This document shows positions 48,532 through 56,827 of a stretch of DNA of 64,000 nt, in pieces. The notes under the pieces are model-generated. The model saw only the letters and a list, made by a program, of their open reading frames with translations, had not been told where the DNA came from and made no database searches. The position numbers were made by a program, and so were the translations under genes. The DNA is from Pelagerythrobacter rhizovicinus. GTDB taxonomy: Bacteria; Pseudomonadota; Alphaproteobacteria; Sphingomonadales; Sphingomonadaceae. Location of the stretch: NCBI RefSeq assembly GCF_004135625.1, contig NZ_SDPV01000001.1, forward strand, positions 494,501 through 558,500, written 5' to 3'. Every line of letters begins with the position of its first letter. Position 1 is the stretch's first letter.

Positions 48532-49482
48532 TCAGAACTGATCCGCTGCGTCCATCAATGCAGTGAGCCGCTTCGGCGCGACCGCACGCCAGCTACGCGA
48601 GAGCCAGCTCTCTATCGCGTCCCAGTCGGTGTCGCCCAGATCGAGGCGGATGCCGATCCATCCATCGCCGAAATAGGGCGGGCGGTAATAGCGCGCGGGA
48701 TCCGTCTCGATCAGGTGCGCCTGTTCGTCCGCACCGCTGATCTTGGCGAGCAGCGCGGTGACACCGTCGCCATGATGATCGACGCTGACCCAGGCGAATT
48801 TCTTGCCCTTGACGATGCCGAAGCAGGGCATGCCGTGGCTGAGCGTCTCCTCCGCCTCGGGCAGCGCCATCGCGCGTTCGCGCACGCGGGCGATGAGCCA
48901 GTCCGGGTCGAACGGGCGGGCGGCATACTCGGACAGGACACGCGGGTAGAGCTGATGTTCGGCGAGCTTCACCCGTTCGGCGAGCGTTTCCGGAGTGTCG
49001 CCCGGCAGGATAGCGACTTCCGCCCGGCCGAGCACTTCGCCCATGTCGAGGTCGTCGGTGACGAGATGGACCGAGGCGCCCGCGTGGGTGTCGCCCGCCT
49101 CGATCGCGCGCGCATGGGTATCCAGTCCCGGATATTTCGGCAGCAGCGAGGGATGGATGTTGAGCATCCGGCCCTCCCAGCGGGAGACGAAGTCCGTGCC
49201 GAGAATGCGCATGTAGCCGGCCAGCGCGATATACTCGGCGCCCGCTTCGCGCACCGCACGGTCCATAGCTGCGTCGTGATCGGCGCGCGCCATGCCGCGG
49301 TGGCTCAGCGCGAAGGTCGCCAGACCTTCCGCCTCGGCCAACCTCAGCCCCTCCGCTTCGGGATCGTTGCTGGCGACGAGGACGATCTCGTAGGCCGCGC
49401 CGGCCTGCCGGCTGGCGTAGAGCAGGGCGGCCATATTGGTGCCCTTGCCCGAGATGAGCACCGCGACCTTGGCGCGCTTCAC
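48532..49482 (-). CDS. purN: phosphoribosylglycinamide formyltransferase fused to an MmcQ/YjbR domain
   Basis: 316 residues. The first about 195 are a complete PurN, which transfers formyl from 10-formyltetrahydrofolate to GAR in purine synthesis. SGKGTNMAAL binds the phosphate, and the catalytic set is Asn108, His110 (NIHPSLLP) and Asp146 (DDLDMGEV). From about residue 196 an MmcQ/YjbR-like domain follows (RERAMALPEAEETLSHGMPCFGI, KKFAWVSV, FGDGWIGIRL, WLSRSWRAVAPKRL). MmcQ/YjbR has a CyaY-like fold with DNA-binding relatives and no defined role here. GTG 49482 is used, with its GGGAGGGG ribosome-binding site inside a palindromic repeat. Confidence 0.93.
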   Translation of the reverse strand: MKRAKVAVLISGKGTNMAALLYASRQAGAAYEIVLVASNDPEAEGLRLAEAEGLATFALSHRGMARADHDAAMDRAVREAGAEYIALAGYMRILGTDFVSRWEGRMLNIHPSLLPKYPGLDTHARAIEAGDTHAGASVHLVTDDLDMGEVLGRAEVAILPGDTPETLAERVKLAEHQLYPRVLSEYAARPFDPDWLIARVRERAMALPEAEETLSHGMPCFGIVKGKKFAWVSVDHHGDGVTALLAKISGADEQAHLIETDPARYYRPPYFGDGWIGIRLDLGDTDWDAIESWLSRSWRAVAPKRLTALMDAADQF

Positions 49483-49486
49483 GCAA

Positions 49487-49602
49487 CCCCTCCCGCTTGC
49501 GGGAGGGGCGCGAGACTTGGCGGCGCGCAGCGACGCCTAGTCGCAGCGGGGTGGGAATGTCTCGCCGTGCCCACCCCCGGCCCCTCCCGCAAGCGGGAGG
49601 GG
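49487..49602 (+). repeat. palindrome doublet in the purM-purN gap
   Basis: Two nearly identical 22-base palindromes, CCCCTCCCGC-NN-GCGGGAGGGG, lie at 49487-49508 and 49581-49602. Between them GGGGTGGG and CCCACCCC can pair. The element fills nearly all of the 126-base gap between purM and purN. Confidence 0.88.
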
Positions 49603-49608
49603 AGAGGG

Positions 49609-50715
49609 TCAGGAGACATGCCGTGCCTCCCAGTCCTCCTTCGCCGACCACACACCCGCCGAGCCGCGGACGGTGCAGCCGCGCGCGCCGGCTTCGATCC
49701 GGCCGACGCGCAGCACGGTCTCGCCGGCCGCCGTCAGGTCGTGGGCGAGCGAATCGGCTTCGCCTTCGTCGACCGCCAGGACCATGCCGACGCCGCAGTT
49801 GAAGGTGCGCGCCATCTCGCCCGGCTCGATATTGCCCTGCGCCTCAAGGAACGCCATGAGCCGCGGCTGCTCCCATGCATCGGCATCGACCACCGCGTGC
49901 GCATCCTCGGGTAGAACGCGGGGGATATTCTCGAGCAGGCCGCCCCCGGTGATATGCGCGAGGGCGGCGATGCGCCCTGCGCGAATCTCGGGCAGCAGGC
50001 TCTTCACGTAGATGCGGGTCGGCTCGATCAGCGCTTCGATCAGCAGCCGGTCCTGATCGAACAGGGCGGGGCGGTTCAGCCGCCAGCCCATATCCTCGGC
50101 CAGCCGGCGCACGAGCGAATAGCCGTTCGAGTGGACGCCCGAACTCGCGAGGCCGAGCAGGACCTGCCCGGGCCGGACGCGCTCGCCGGTGAGCTGCTCA
50201 CCGCGCTCCACGGCGCCGACGCAGAAGCCCGCGAGGTCGTAGTCGCCCGCGGCATACATGCCCGGCATCTCGGCCGTCTCGCCGCCGATCAGCGCACAAC
50301 CCGCCTGCTTGCAGCCCTCGGCAATGCCGGCGATCACGCGCTCGGCGACTCCTGTCTCGAGCTTGCCGGTGGCGAAATAGTCGAGGAAGAACAGCGGCTC
50401 GGCGCCCTGCACGATCAGGTCGTTGACACACATTGCGACGAGGTCGATACCGACGGTGTCGTGCCGGTCGTGATCGATCGCGAGCTTGAGCTTGGTCCCC
50501 ACGCCGTCGTTCGCCGCAACCAGCAGCGGGTCCGCATAGCCGGCGGCCTTCGGATCGAAGAATCCGCCGAATCCGCCGATCTCCCCATCCGCGCCGGGGC
50601 GCGCGGTTGCCCTGACCAGCGGTCCGATGGCCCTGACCAGCGCGTTGCCGGCGTCGATCGAGACCCCGGCCTGTTCGTAGGTGTAGCGCCCTGAAGGCGG
50701 GTTGTTTCCGGACAT
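49609..50715 (-). CDS. purM: phosphoribosylformylglycinamidine cyclo-ligase (AIR synthetase)
   Basis: A 368-residue enzyme of purine synthesis that closes the imidazole ring of AIR with ATP. Recognisable family parts are [69 protein letters not shown] and [19 protein letters not shown] 50715 is preferred over an in-frame GTG two codons upstream. It is divergent from the DUF2066 gene and precedes purN on the same strand. Confidence 0.96.
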   Translation of the reverse strand: MSGNNPPSGRYTYEQAGVSIDAGNALVRAIGPLVRATARPGADGEIGGFGGFFDPKAAGYADPLLVAANDGVGTKLKLAIDHDRHDTVGIDLVAMCVNDLIVQGAEPLFFLDYFATGKLETGVAERVIAGIAEGCKQAGCALIGGETAEMPGMYAAGDYDLAGFCVGAVERGEQLTGERVRPGQVLLGLASSGVHSNGYSLVRRLAEDMGWRLNRPALFDQDRLLIEALIEPTRIYVKSLLPEIRAGRIAALAHITGGGLLENIPRVLPEDAHAVVDADAWEQPRLMAFLEAQGNIEPGEMARTFNCGVGMVLAVDEGEADSLAHDLTAAGETVLRVGRIEAGARGCTVRGSAGVWSAKEDWEARHVS

Positions 50716-50785
50716 GGGCACTCGCTTTAGTCATTCGCGCTTGGAATTCCACGCCCCTTTCGGCAAAAGGCCGCGAGTTTTCCCC

Positions 50786-52051
50786 ATGCTCCAGACGCTT
50801 TCGCTCCCCCGCCTGTCCCGCAAGGCCGTCATCGCCGCCGCGACCATGCTCGCGCTGCTTGCAGCCGCGGCGGCGCTGTGGGCGCAGGTGGAGGGTGACC
50901 GCGGCATCGCGCCGGTTGCAAGCAGCGGCGACATAGAGGTCGGCGGGGTCGAGGTCGACGTGCGCGGGGAGAATGCCGAGGATGCGCGCGAGAAGGGCTG
51001 GCGCGAAGCGCAGCGCAAGGCGTGGGAAAAGCTCGGCGGGCCGGACATTCCCGACAGCCAGTTGCAAGGTCTCGTCGCGGCGGTCGTGATCGAGCAAGAG
51101 AACATCGGCCCCCGCCGCTACGTTGCGCGCCTGGGCGTCACCTTCGACCGCGGGCGGGCGGGCGCACTGCTGGGCGCGAGCGGGCGCGGGCCCGGCTCGG
51201 CGCCGATGCTGCTCGTGCCGGTGACCCGCTCCGCGGGTACATACATGGTCTACGAAGCGCGCAATCCCTGGCAACGCGCGTGGGCCGAGTACCAGGCGGG
51301 ATCGAGCAGGATCAATTATGTCCGCCCCTCGGGCGCAGGCGGCGATTCGCTGCTCATCACCTACGGCCAGACGGACCGCCGGAGCCGCACCTGGTGGCGC
51401 AACGTGCTCGATCAGTTCAGCGCGGCGGATGTGCTCGTGCCGGTCGCCCATCTCGACTACAAATGGCCCGGCGGGCCGATCGAGGGGCGCTTCACTGCGC
51501 GCTACGGCCCGGACAACGCCTATCTCGACAGTTTCACGCTGACTGCCGAGAGCCCCGAGCAGTTGCAACCGATGCTCGACCAGGCGGTGCTGCGGTTCAA
51601 TGCGATCTTCGAGCGCGCGCTGGCGGAGGGCAAGCTGCGGCCCGACCCGACGCTCGACCTGGGCACGGTGGAGGCCGACCGCGCGATTCAGCGGCTGATC
51701 GAGCTCGGCCGCGCAGCGCTCGCGCGCGACCGGTCGGACGCCGCAGCGCGCGAGGCGGAGCTGATCGGAGAGACCGCGCCCGGCGAAGCGGCCACACCGC
51801 CTGCCGCCGCGCAGGTCGCCACCTATCTCGTCCAGTTCGCTACACCCGACGCGGGCGCCTTCGACGCATCGATTGCCGCCGTTCGCGCTGCCCCCGGTGT
51901 TCGCAGCGCCGCCGTCACGAGCACCGCGATCGGCGGCCACTCGGTCATGTCGGTCGGTTACGCGGGGAGCATGGATCAACTGGCGGAAGCCTTGCGCGCG
52001 CGCGGGTTCACCGTGCGGCAATCGGGTAACGTCATTTCCATCAGCCGCTGA
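50786..52051 (+). CDS. DUF2066-type protein, probably membrane-anchored or exported
   Basis: 421 residues with one N-terminal hydrophobic segment (about residues 15-32), either a signal peptide or an anchor. The middle follows DUF2066: VDVRGENAEDAREKGWREAQRKAWEKLGG, then PMLLVPVTRS and TWWRNVLDQFSAADVLVPVA. The last 70 residues (VATYLVQFATPDAGAFDASIAAVRAAPGVRSAAV) form a small ferredoxin-like domain that resembles heavy-metal-associated domains but lacks the CxxC. Function is unknown. It is followed after two bases by hda, as in related genomes. Confidence 0.8.
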   Translation: MLQTLSLPRLSRKAVIAAATMLALLAAAAALWAQVEGDRGIAPVASSGDIEVGGVEVDVRGENAEDAREKGWREAQRKAWEKLGGPDIPDSQLQGLVAAVVIEQENIGPRRYVARLGVTFDRGRAGALLGASGRGPGSAPMLLVPVTRSAGTYMVYEARNPWQRAWAEYQAGSSRINYVRPSGAGGDSLLITYGQTDRRSRTWWRNVLDQFSAADVLVPVAHLDYKWPGGPIEGRFTARYGPDNAYLDSFTLTAESPEQLQPMLDQAVLRFNAIFERALAEGKLRPDPTLDLGTVEADRAIQRLIELGRAALARDRSDAAAREAELIGETAPGEAATPPAAAQVATYLVQFATPDAGAFDASIAAVRAAPGVRSAAVTSTAIGGHSVMSVGYAGSMDQLAEALRARGFTVRQSGNVISISR

Positions 52052-52053
52052 CG

Positions 52054-52680
52054 ATGTCCCAGATCGCTCTTCCGCTGACGCCGCGGAACAAGGACGATCC
52101 GGCGCGGATCGTCCTCGGCACCGCGAATTTGCACGTCGCCGAGGCACTGCGGGATCCTGAGCGATGGCCATTCCGCACCGCCGTCCTCGCCGGCCCGCCG
52201 CGCTCCGGCAAGTCGCTGCTCGCTCGCTGGTTCGAAGGCGCCGGGAAGGGCGAGGCGATCGACCCTGCCGACACGCTCGACGAAACCGAACTGTTCCACC
52301 GCTGGAACCGGGCGCAGGAGGACGGGCGCCCGCTCCTGCTCGTCAGCGGCGCGCAGGTGTGGGAGATCGCGCTGCCCGACTTGCGCAGCCGCATCGGGGC
52401 AGCGCTTCATCTCGAGATCGGTGCGCCCGACGATGAGATGATCGCGGCGCTGATCGAAAGCCATGCGGCCCGGCGCGGCCTTGCGCTGGGCGAAGGCGCG
52501 CTTACCTACCTCGTACCGCGTGCCGAGCGCAGCTTCGCGGGCGTCGAGCGGCTGGTCGCGGCGATCGACCGGCTGAGCCTCGAGCGCAAGGCGGCGGCGA
52601 CGCTGTCGGTCTGGCGCGATGCGCTGGCGGCGGTGCAGGGGCCCGAGCAGGGAAAGCTCGGCTTGGACCCCGCGAAATAG
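52054..52680 (+). CDS. hda: DnaA regulatory inactivator Hda-like protein
   Basis: 208 residues. MSQIALPL at residues 1-8 has the form of the QL(S/P)LPL clamp-binding motif with which Hda attaches to the beta clamp. A reduced AAA+ core follows, with Walker A GPPRSGKS (47-54). It is shorter than DnaA and lacks the DNA-binding domain IV. The family stimulates ATP hydrolysis by DnaA after replication starts. Position next to DUF2066 and purM supports the call. Confidence 0.9.
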   Translation: MSQIALPLTPRNKDDPARIVLGTANLHVAEALRDPERWPFRTAVLAGPPRSGKSLLARWFEGAGKGEAIDPADTLDETELFHRWNRAQEDGRPLLLVSGAQVWEIALPDLRSRIGAALHLEIGAPDDEMIAALIESHAARRGLALGEGALTYLVPRAERSFAGVERLVAAIDRLSLERKAAATLSVWRDALAAVQGPEQGKLGLDPAK

Positions 52681-52724
52681 CATCCGGCTTGCCTGGCCGG
52701 GCGACAAGTGGGACAAATGTACGG

Positions 52725-53429
52725 ATGCTGGACAATCTCGTCGCCTATTTCGACTCGATCCGCGCCCGCGACCCCGCGCCGCGTTCGCGCTGGGAGATCC
52801 TGCTCTATCCCGGCGTCTGGGCGGTGGGCCTCCACCGCTTCGCGCACTGGCTGTTCCAGGCGCGGCTCTATTTCCTCGCCCGCTTCGTCAATCATCTGTC
52901 ACGCTGGCTGACGGCGATCGACATTCACCCGGGCGCGAAGATCGGGCGCAACCTTTTCATCGACCATGGCTTCACGGTGATCGGCGAGACTGCCGAGATT
53001 GGCGACGACGTGACGATCTACCAATGCGTCACTCTCGGCGGCACGAACCCGACCAACGGGCAGGGCGGCAAGCGCCACCCGACCGTGCGCGACGGGGTCA
53101 TCATCGGCTCGGGCGCGCAAGTCATCGGCCCGATCGTACTCGGCGAACGCGCGCGCATCGGTGCCAATGCGGTCGTCACCGACGACGTGCCCGACGGCGC
53201 GACGATGATCGGCCTCAAGGCGCGCTCCACGCTGGTTCCGGCGGAGGAATGGCTCAAGGAATTCATCCCCTACGGCACGCCTTGCGACGAGCCGTGCGAG
53301 GAAATCGCGAGCAACGGCGCGCGCCGGATCGAGGAGCTCGAGGCGCAGCTTGCCGCGATCCGCGCGGAACTGGCCGAACTCAAGGCCGCCTCGCCCGCAC
53401 CCGTCAGGCGCAACGGGACCGATAGCTGA
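52725..53429 (+). CDS. cysE: serine O-acetyltransferase (EpsC-type CysE)
   Basis: 234 residues. The N-terminal helices (VAYFDSIRARDPAPRSRWEILLYPGVWAVGLHRFAHWL) precede a left-handed beta-helix of hexapeptide repeats (DIHPGAKIGRNLFIDHGFTVIGETAEIGDD). The substrate-binding His is in IDHGFTV, and TLGGT with GGKRHPTV is typical of CysE. A C-terminal coiled extension rich in Glu and Ala (RRIEELEAQLAAIRAELAEL) may oligomerise. The product O-acetylserine feeds cysteine synthesis. Its stop overlaps the next start (TGATG). Confidence 0.92.
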   Translation: MLDNLVAYFDSIRARDPAPRSRWEILLYPGVWAVGLHRFAHWLFQARLYFLARFVNHLSRWLTAIDIHPGAKIGRNLFIDHGFTVIGETAEIGDDVTIYQCVTLGGTNPTNGQGGKRHPTVRDGVIIGSGAQVIGPIVLGERARIGANAVVTDDVPDGATMIGLKARSTLVPAEEWLKEFIPYGTPCDEPCEEIASNGARRIEELEAQLAAIRAELAELKAASPAPVRRNGTDS

Positions 53430-53794
53430 TGGCGGCCGGCGCGGGGCTCGGCGACCTTCCGAACATCGTTCCCTTTCCTGGCCGCGTGCCGGGCCAGATC
53501 GGGTTCGCACGCGAGGAACTGCAACGGATCCTCGACCTCTATGGCCGCATGGTCGCGGCGGGCGAATGGCGCGACTACGCGATGGACTTTACCCGCGATG
53601 CCGCCACCTTCGCTGCCTTCCGACGTGCCTCGGAGCGCCCGCAGGCGCGGATCGAAAAACGTCCCGCACTTCGCAACCGCCAGGGCATGTGGACCCTGTT
53701 CGGCGAGCACGGCCAGGTCCTCAAACGCGGCCACGAACTCCCCGGCGTGCTCGCCCCGATGGAGCGCAAGCTGGTGAAGGCGGTGGAGGGCTAG
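53429..53794 (+). CDS. DUF2794 protein
   Basis: 121 residues, with NIVPFPGRVPGQIGFAREELQRILDLYGRMVAAGEWRDYAMDF at the N-terminus, followed by ASERPQARIEKRP, GMWTLFGEHGQVLKRGHEL and PMERKLVKAVEG. This matches DUF2794, an alphaproteobacterial family without a known role. The start overlaps the cysE stop by one base (TGATG), so it is probably translated with it. Confidence 0.9.
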   Translation: MAAGAGLGDLPNIVPFPGRVPGQIGFAREELQRILDLYGRMVAAGEWRDYAMDFTRDAATFAAFRRASERPQARIEKRPALRNRQGMWTLFGEHGQVLKRGHELPGVLAPMERKLVKAVEG

Positions 53795-53808
53795 GCCGCC
53801 GCCATTGG

Positions 53809-54882
53809 TCAGGCGTGCGCGATCGCCCCTGCTACCGGAAGACGCGCCTGCAATGTGCCCGGGAGTTGGTGGACCACTGCATTGCGGATCGGCGTCCAGA
53901 ACGCCGAGAGGGTGAGCAGGGCGGAGCCGATTACGAGAGCGGTCAGCGCGACGTTGAGCTCCACCGCGCCGAAGCGGTCGAACAGCCAGGTCAGCGTCAC
54001 CAGCACGTAGGCAAGAGCGGATACGAGCAGCGCGCGCCTGTCGACCGCGAGCGCCACCAGACCCATCGCGACGTAGACCACGAGCACTGCAATCGCTGCA
54101 CCTGCGCCGATGTTCACTCCCTCGGTCACGCCGATCCAGTAGAACAGCGGATGCGCGATCATCGGTGCTGCGAGCAGGTGGAGCCAGAAGGCGACGTCGC
54201 TGCGGCGGGTCTGCCGCTCGCGGTCGCTGGCGTCCCAGCGCATCGCGAAGAGGAAGATGGCGAGGCCGGCGGCGAAGACCAGCGGCATGAGGGCGGTTTC
54301 GGGCTCGACATTGTCGGGGCCGATGACCGCGATGACGAGAGCGATCACGGTGCCGGCGATCGCGCCCGCACCCGCCGCGACCGTGATCGGGACCATGAAC
54401 CGGCGCCAGTGCACCCAGGCCGCGCCCGCGGTAACCAGCGCGCAGCCGGCGATCAGGACCGCGATCAGCGATTCGTTCGCGTCGTTCGCCTGGAACGCCA
54501 GGACCACGAAGCCGACCAGCGCCTCGAACACCCCGCCAACGAAAGCGAGCAGCAGCACGATGCTCGGCAGCGCCATGCGCCGCTTGCGGGTGAAGAACTC
54601 GGCCATCATCCATGCCGCACCGGCGATCAGAACGCCGGAGAAGGGTGGTGGACCATCTAGCGCTGGAGTGATCGCCTGGCCGATCCCGGCCATCGCCACC
54701 AGCAGCAGAACCGCCGCTATAGTCACGAAGATGTCGTTGAAGCTGTTGAGCAGGCGGAAGTGCTCTTCGTCGCCCTGAGGCGCGCTGCGCATGCCGCGCA
54801 CGTGATTGCGCAGGGCCTCGGCCGCGGCGGCGCTCAGCGCCCCGCTGGCAACCGCGCCCCGCAGGTCGTCTTCGGTATACAT
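53809..54882 (-). CDS. multi-pass membrane protein, DUF2157-like
   Basis: 357 residues. A cytoplasmic N-terminal helix region (YTEDDLRGAVASGALSAAAAEALRNHV) is followed by about ten hydrophobic segments from residue 52 to near the C-terminus. This resembles DUF2157-type proteins, but I make that call only from overall layout. Function is unknown. The ATG at 54882 lies about eight bases from GGGGAGGAG, and that ribosome-binding site is one arm of a small palindrome. Confidence 0.7.
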   Translation of the reverse strand: MYTEDDLRGAVASGALSAAAAEALRNHVRGMRSAPQGDEEHFRLLNSFNDIFVTIAAVLLLVAMAGIGQAITPALDGPPPFSGVLIAGAAWMMAEFFTRKRRMALPSIVLLLAFVGGVFEALVGFVVLAFQANDANESLIAVLIAGCALVTAGAAWVHWRRFMVPITVAAGAGAIAGTVIALVIAVIGPDNVEPETALMPLVFAAGLAIFLFAMRWDASDRERQTRRSDVAFWLHLLAAPMIAHPLFYWIGVTEGVNIGAGAAIAVLVVYVAMGLVALAVDRRALLVSALAYVLVTLTWLFDRFGAVELNVALTALVIGSALLTLSAFWTPIRNAVVHQLPGTLQARLPVAGAIAHA

Positions 54883-54892
54883 CGGCATACTC

Positions 54893-54910
54893 CTCCCCTG
54901 TGAAGGGGAG
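54893..54910 (+). repeat. small palindrome with the ribosome-binding site of the DUF2157-like gene
   Basis: CTCCCC (54893-54898) and GGGGAG (54905-54910) form a hairpin with a six-base loop. On the minus strand the left arm reads GGGGAGGAG, the Shine-Dalgarno sequence of the gene starting at 54882. Confidence 0.65.
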
Positions 54911-54951
54911 AAGCTATGCCTAGTGTATTACTGTGTCAATACAGCGTGGAA

Positions 54952-55887
54952 TCAGTCGCGCGCGGACGAGGGAGCCGCGCCGCTGCCGAGGACACGCTGC
55001 ATCGCCTTGAGGATCGCCGCGGACTGCTCCGCGCCGGACTGCGGGGCGTGAAGGTTGCTCATCGCGCCGATCTTGTCCCAGTTGGCGGCGAAGCCTTCGA
55101 CCGTGCGGTCTTCTTCCTTCAGCCAGACGGCGTCGTTCATCATCACCCAGGCCGAGTGGAAGCCGCCTGCGCCCGCGCCGACGATGGCGTTCGTCGGGGC
55201 ATCCTCGCTCACCAGGAAGAGCGCGGCGGGCACGACGTTGACCGGGTCGAACAGCTTGAACGCCTCTTCGGGGAAGAGGTCCTCGGTCATGCGCGTGCCG
55301 GCGACCGGGCTAAGCGTGTTGACCTTGATGTTGTACTTCGCGCCTTCGAGCTGGAGCGTCTTGGTCAGGCCCGCGAGCCCGAGCTTGGCCGCGCCGTAGT
55401 TCGCCTGGCCGAAGTTGCCGAACAGGCCGGTCGAACTCGCGGTCATCAACACACGGCCGTAAGCCTGCTCACGGAACGTTTCCCAGCAGGCCTTGGTGGC
55501 GAAGGCGGAACCGGTCAGGTGGACCTTGACCACGAATTCGAAGTCCGCCGGTTCCATCTTGGCGAAAGTCTTGTCGCGCAGCACGCCGGCGTTGTTGATC
55601 AAGATGTGCACGCCGCCCCACTTCTGCTTGGCGTCGGCGACCATCTTTTCCATCTGCTCGTATTCGGTGACCGAGGCGCCGTTGGCGATTGCCTCGCCGC
55701 CAGCCCTCTCGATCTCCTCGACCACCTGCGCCGCCGCATCGGACGAGCCGGTGCCGTCGCGCGAACCGCCGAGGTCGTTGACCACCACTTTCGCGCCGCG
55801 CCGGCCGAGCTCGAGCGCGTACTCGCGCCCCAGGCCGCCGCCGGCCCCGGTGACGATGGCAACCTTGTCCTTGAACGAAATGGTCAT
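54952..55887 (-). CDS. SDR family (3R)-hydroxyacyl-CoA dehydrogenase-like protein
   Basis: 311 residues. VAIVTGAGGGLGREYALELGRRGAKVVVNDLGGSRDG is the N-terminal signature of the dehydrogenase domain of multifunctional enzyme type 2. Catalytic residues lie in SSTGLFGNFGQANYGAAK, and INNAGVLRDKTFAKM is typical. It continues beyond a standard SDR with a C-terminal extension (HSAWVMMNDAVWLKEEDRTVEGFAANWDKI). A role in fatty-acid or bile-acid-type beta-oxidation is likely. No other oxidation gene is adjacent. Confidence 0.88.
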   Translation of the reverse strand: MTISFKDKVAIVTGAGGGLGREYALELGRRGAKVVVNDLGGSRDGTGSSDAAAQVVEEIERAGGEAIANGASVTEYEQMEKMVADAKQKWGGVHILINNAGVLRDKTFAKMEPADFEFVVKVHLTGSAFATKACWETFREQAYGRVLMTASSTGLFGNFGQANYGAAKLGLAGLTKTLQLEGAKYNIKVNTLSPVAGTRMTEDLFPEEAFKLFDPVNVVPAALFLVSEDAPTNAIVGAGAGGFHSAWVMMNDAVWLKEEDRTVEGFAANWDKIGAMSNLHAPQSGAEQSAAILKAMQRVLGSGAAPSSARD

Positions 55888-56024
55888 GGCATGTCCTCCT
55901 CGCGGCCTGCTGGGGCCTTACGTGTGCGTCAATCCGAGCGCGGGGTGACAGGTTCCGCGCGGCGATGCAACTGCGCGTGCGATCGGGCGCAATGCCGTAA
56001 GGTCAGACGCTCTATGCCCATCCC

Positions 56025-56100
56025 GAGCCCCAGCGCAGGCTGGGGCCTCAGGCCGCCGGCGATTCGGCCGATGGCACGAGGTCCCAGCCTTCTGGGACTC
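56025..56100 (+). repeat. palindrome pair before the gph 3' end
   Basis: GAGCCCCAGC...GCTGGGGCCTC (56025-56049) and GAGGTCCCAGCCTTCTGGGACTC (56078-56100) are related self-complementary units. The second runs into the gph stop codon. Confidence 0.7.
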
Positions 56101-56767
56101 AGAGCTTCTCCAGCACCGGGATCAACTCGCCCAGCGAATCGATCATCGCATCCGCGCCCAGCTCCTCGCGCGGCTTGTCGCAGTAGCCGTAGCAGGCGGC
56201 GATCACCGGCACTTCTGCCGCGCGGGCGGCGCGCACGTCGTAGGAACTGTCGCCGACATAAACCATGCGTCCGCCGCCGCAGCATTCGCGGGCGTGCAGG
56301 ATCGGGTCCGGCGCCGGCTTGGCGCGCCCTTTGCCCATGGTGTCGCCGCCGATGACGCAGTCGAACCGGTCGACCAGCTCCAGCGTGCCGAGGATGGCGC
56401 GGGCGAAATGTTCGAACTTGTTGGTCACCACGCCCACCCGCACGCCGCGTGCCGCCAGCTCGTCGAGCATTTCGACCGCGCCCGGATAGGGCTGCGTATG
56501 GACGGCATGGTTGTCGCCGTAGAACGCGAGCGTCTGCTTGTAGAGCTTGTGGAATTCGTCGTCGGGCAGGCCGCCCTGATCGTCGATCGCGCGCTTGAGC
56601 ATGATCTTGGCGCCGCCGCCGATCAGGTCCTTGGCGCTGTCGGCCGGGACGCTGGCGAAGCCGCCGAGCGCGAGCGCATGATTGACCGCGGCGCCGAGAT
56701 CGCGGTGCGTCTCCAGCAGTGTGCCGTCCAGATCGAAGCCGACCACGTCGAAGGGGAAATCCGCCAT
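56099..56767 (-). CDS. gph: phosphoglycolate phosphatase-like HAD hydrolase
   Basis: 222 residues of HAD superfamily subfamily IA. Motif I is FDLDGTLLET (nucleophile Asp12, acid Asp14), motif II VVTNK, motif III around GKGRAKPAPDP, and motif IV YVGDSSYDVRAARAA. Such enzymes dephosphorylate 2-phosphoglycolate. The CGYCDKPREELGAD region near the end agrees with Gph. It is divergent from glmU with about 60 bases between starts. Confidence 0.88.
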   Translation of the reverse strand: MADFPFDVVGFDLDGTLLETHRDLGAAVNHALALGGFASVPADSAKDLIGGGAKIMLKRAIDDQGGLPDDEFHKLYKQTLAFYGDNHAVHTQPYPGAVEMLDELAARGVRVGVVTNKFEHFARAILGTLELVDRFDCVIGGDTMGKGRAKPAPDPILHARECCGGGRMVYVGDSSYDVRAARAAEVPVIAACYGYCDKPREELGADAMIDSLGELIPVLEKL

Positions 56768-56827
56768 GCGGCACGACCTGACGGATGGTTCTTCAAACCG
56801 CAAGCGTTTGCTGGCATGGCCGCGCGC

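Noticed and set aside
50198-52171. A 657-residue minus-strand frame across the DUF2066 gene and the start of purM
   Set aside because: It is an antisense or out-of-frame shadow of the DUF2066 and purM genes and starts inside hda.
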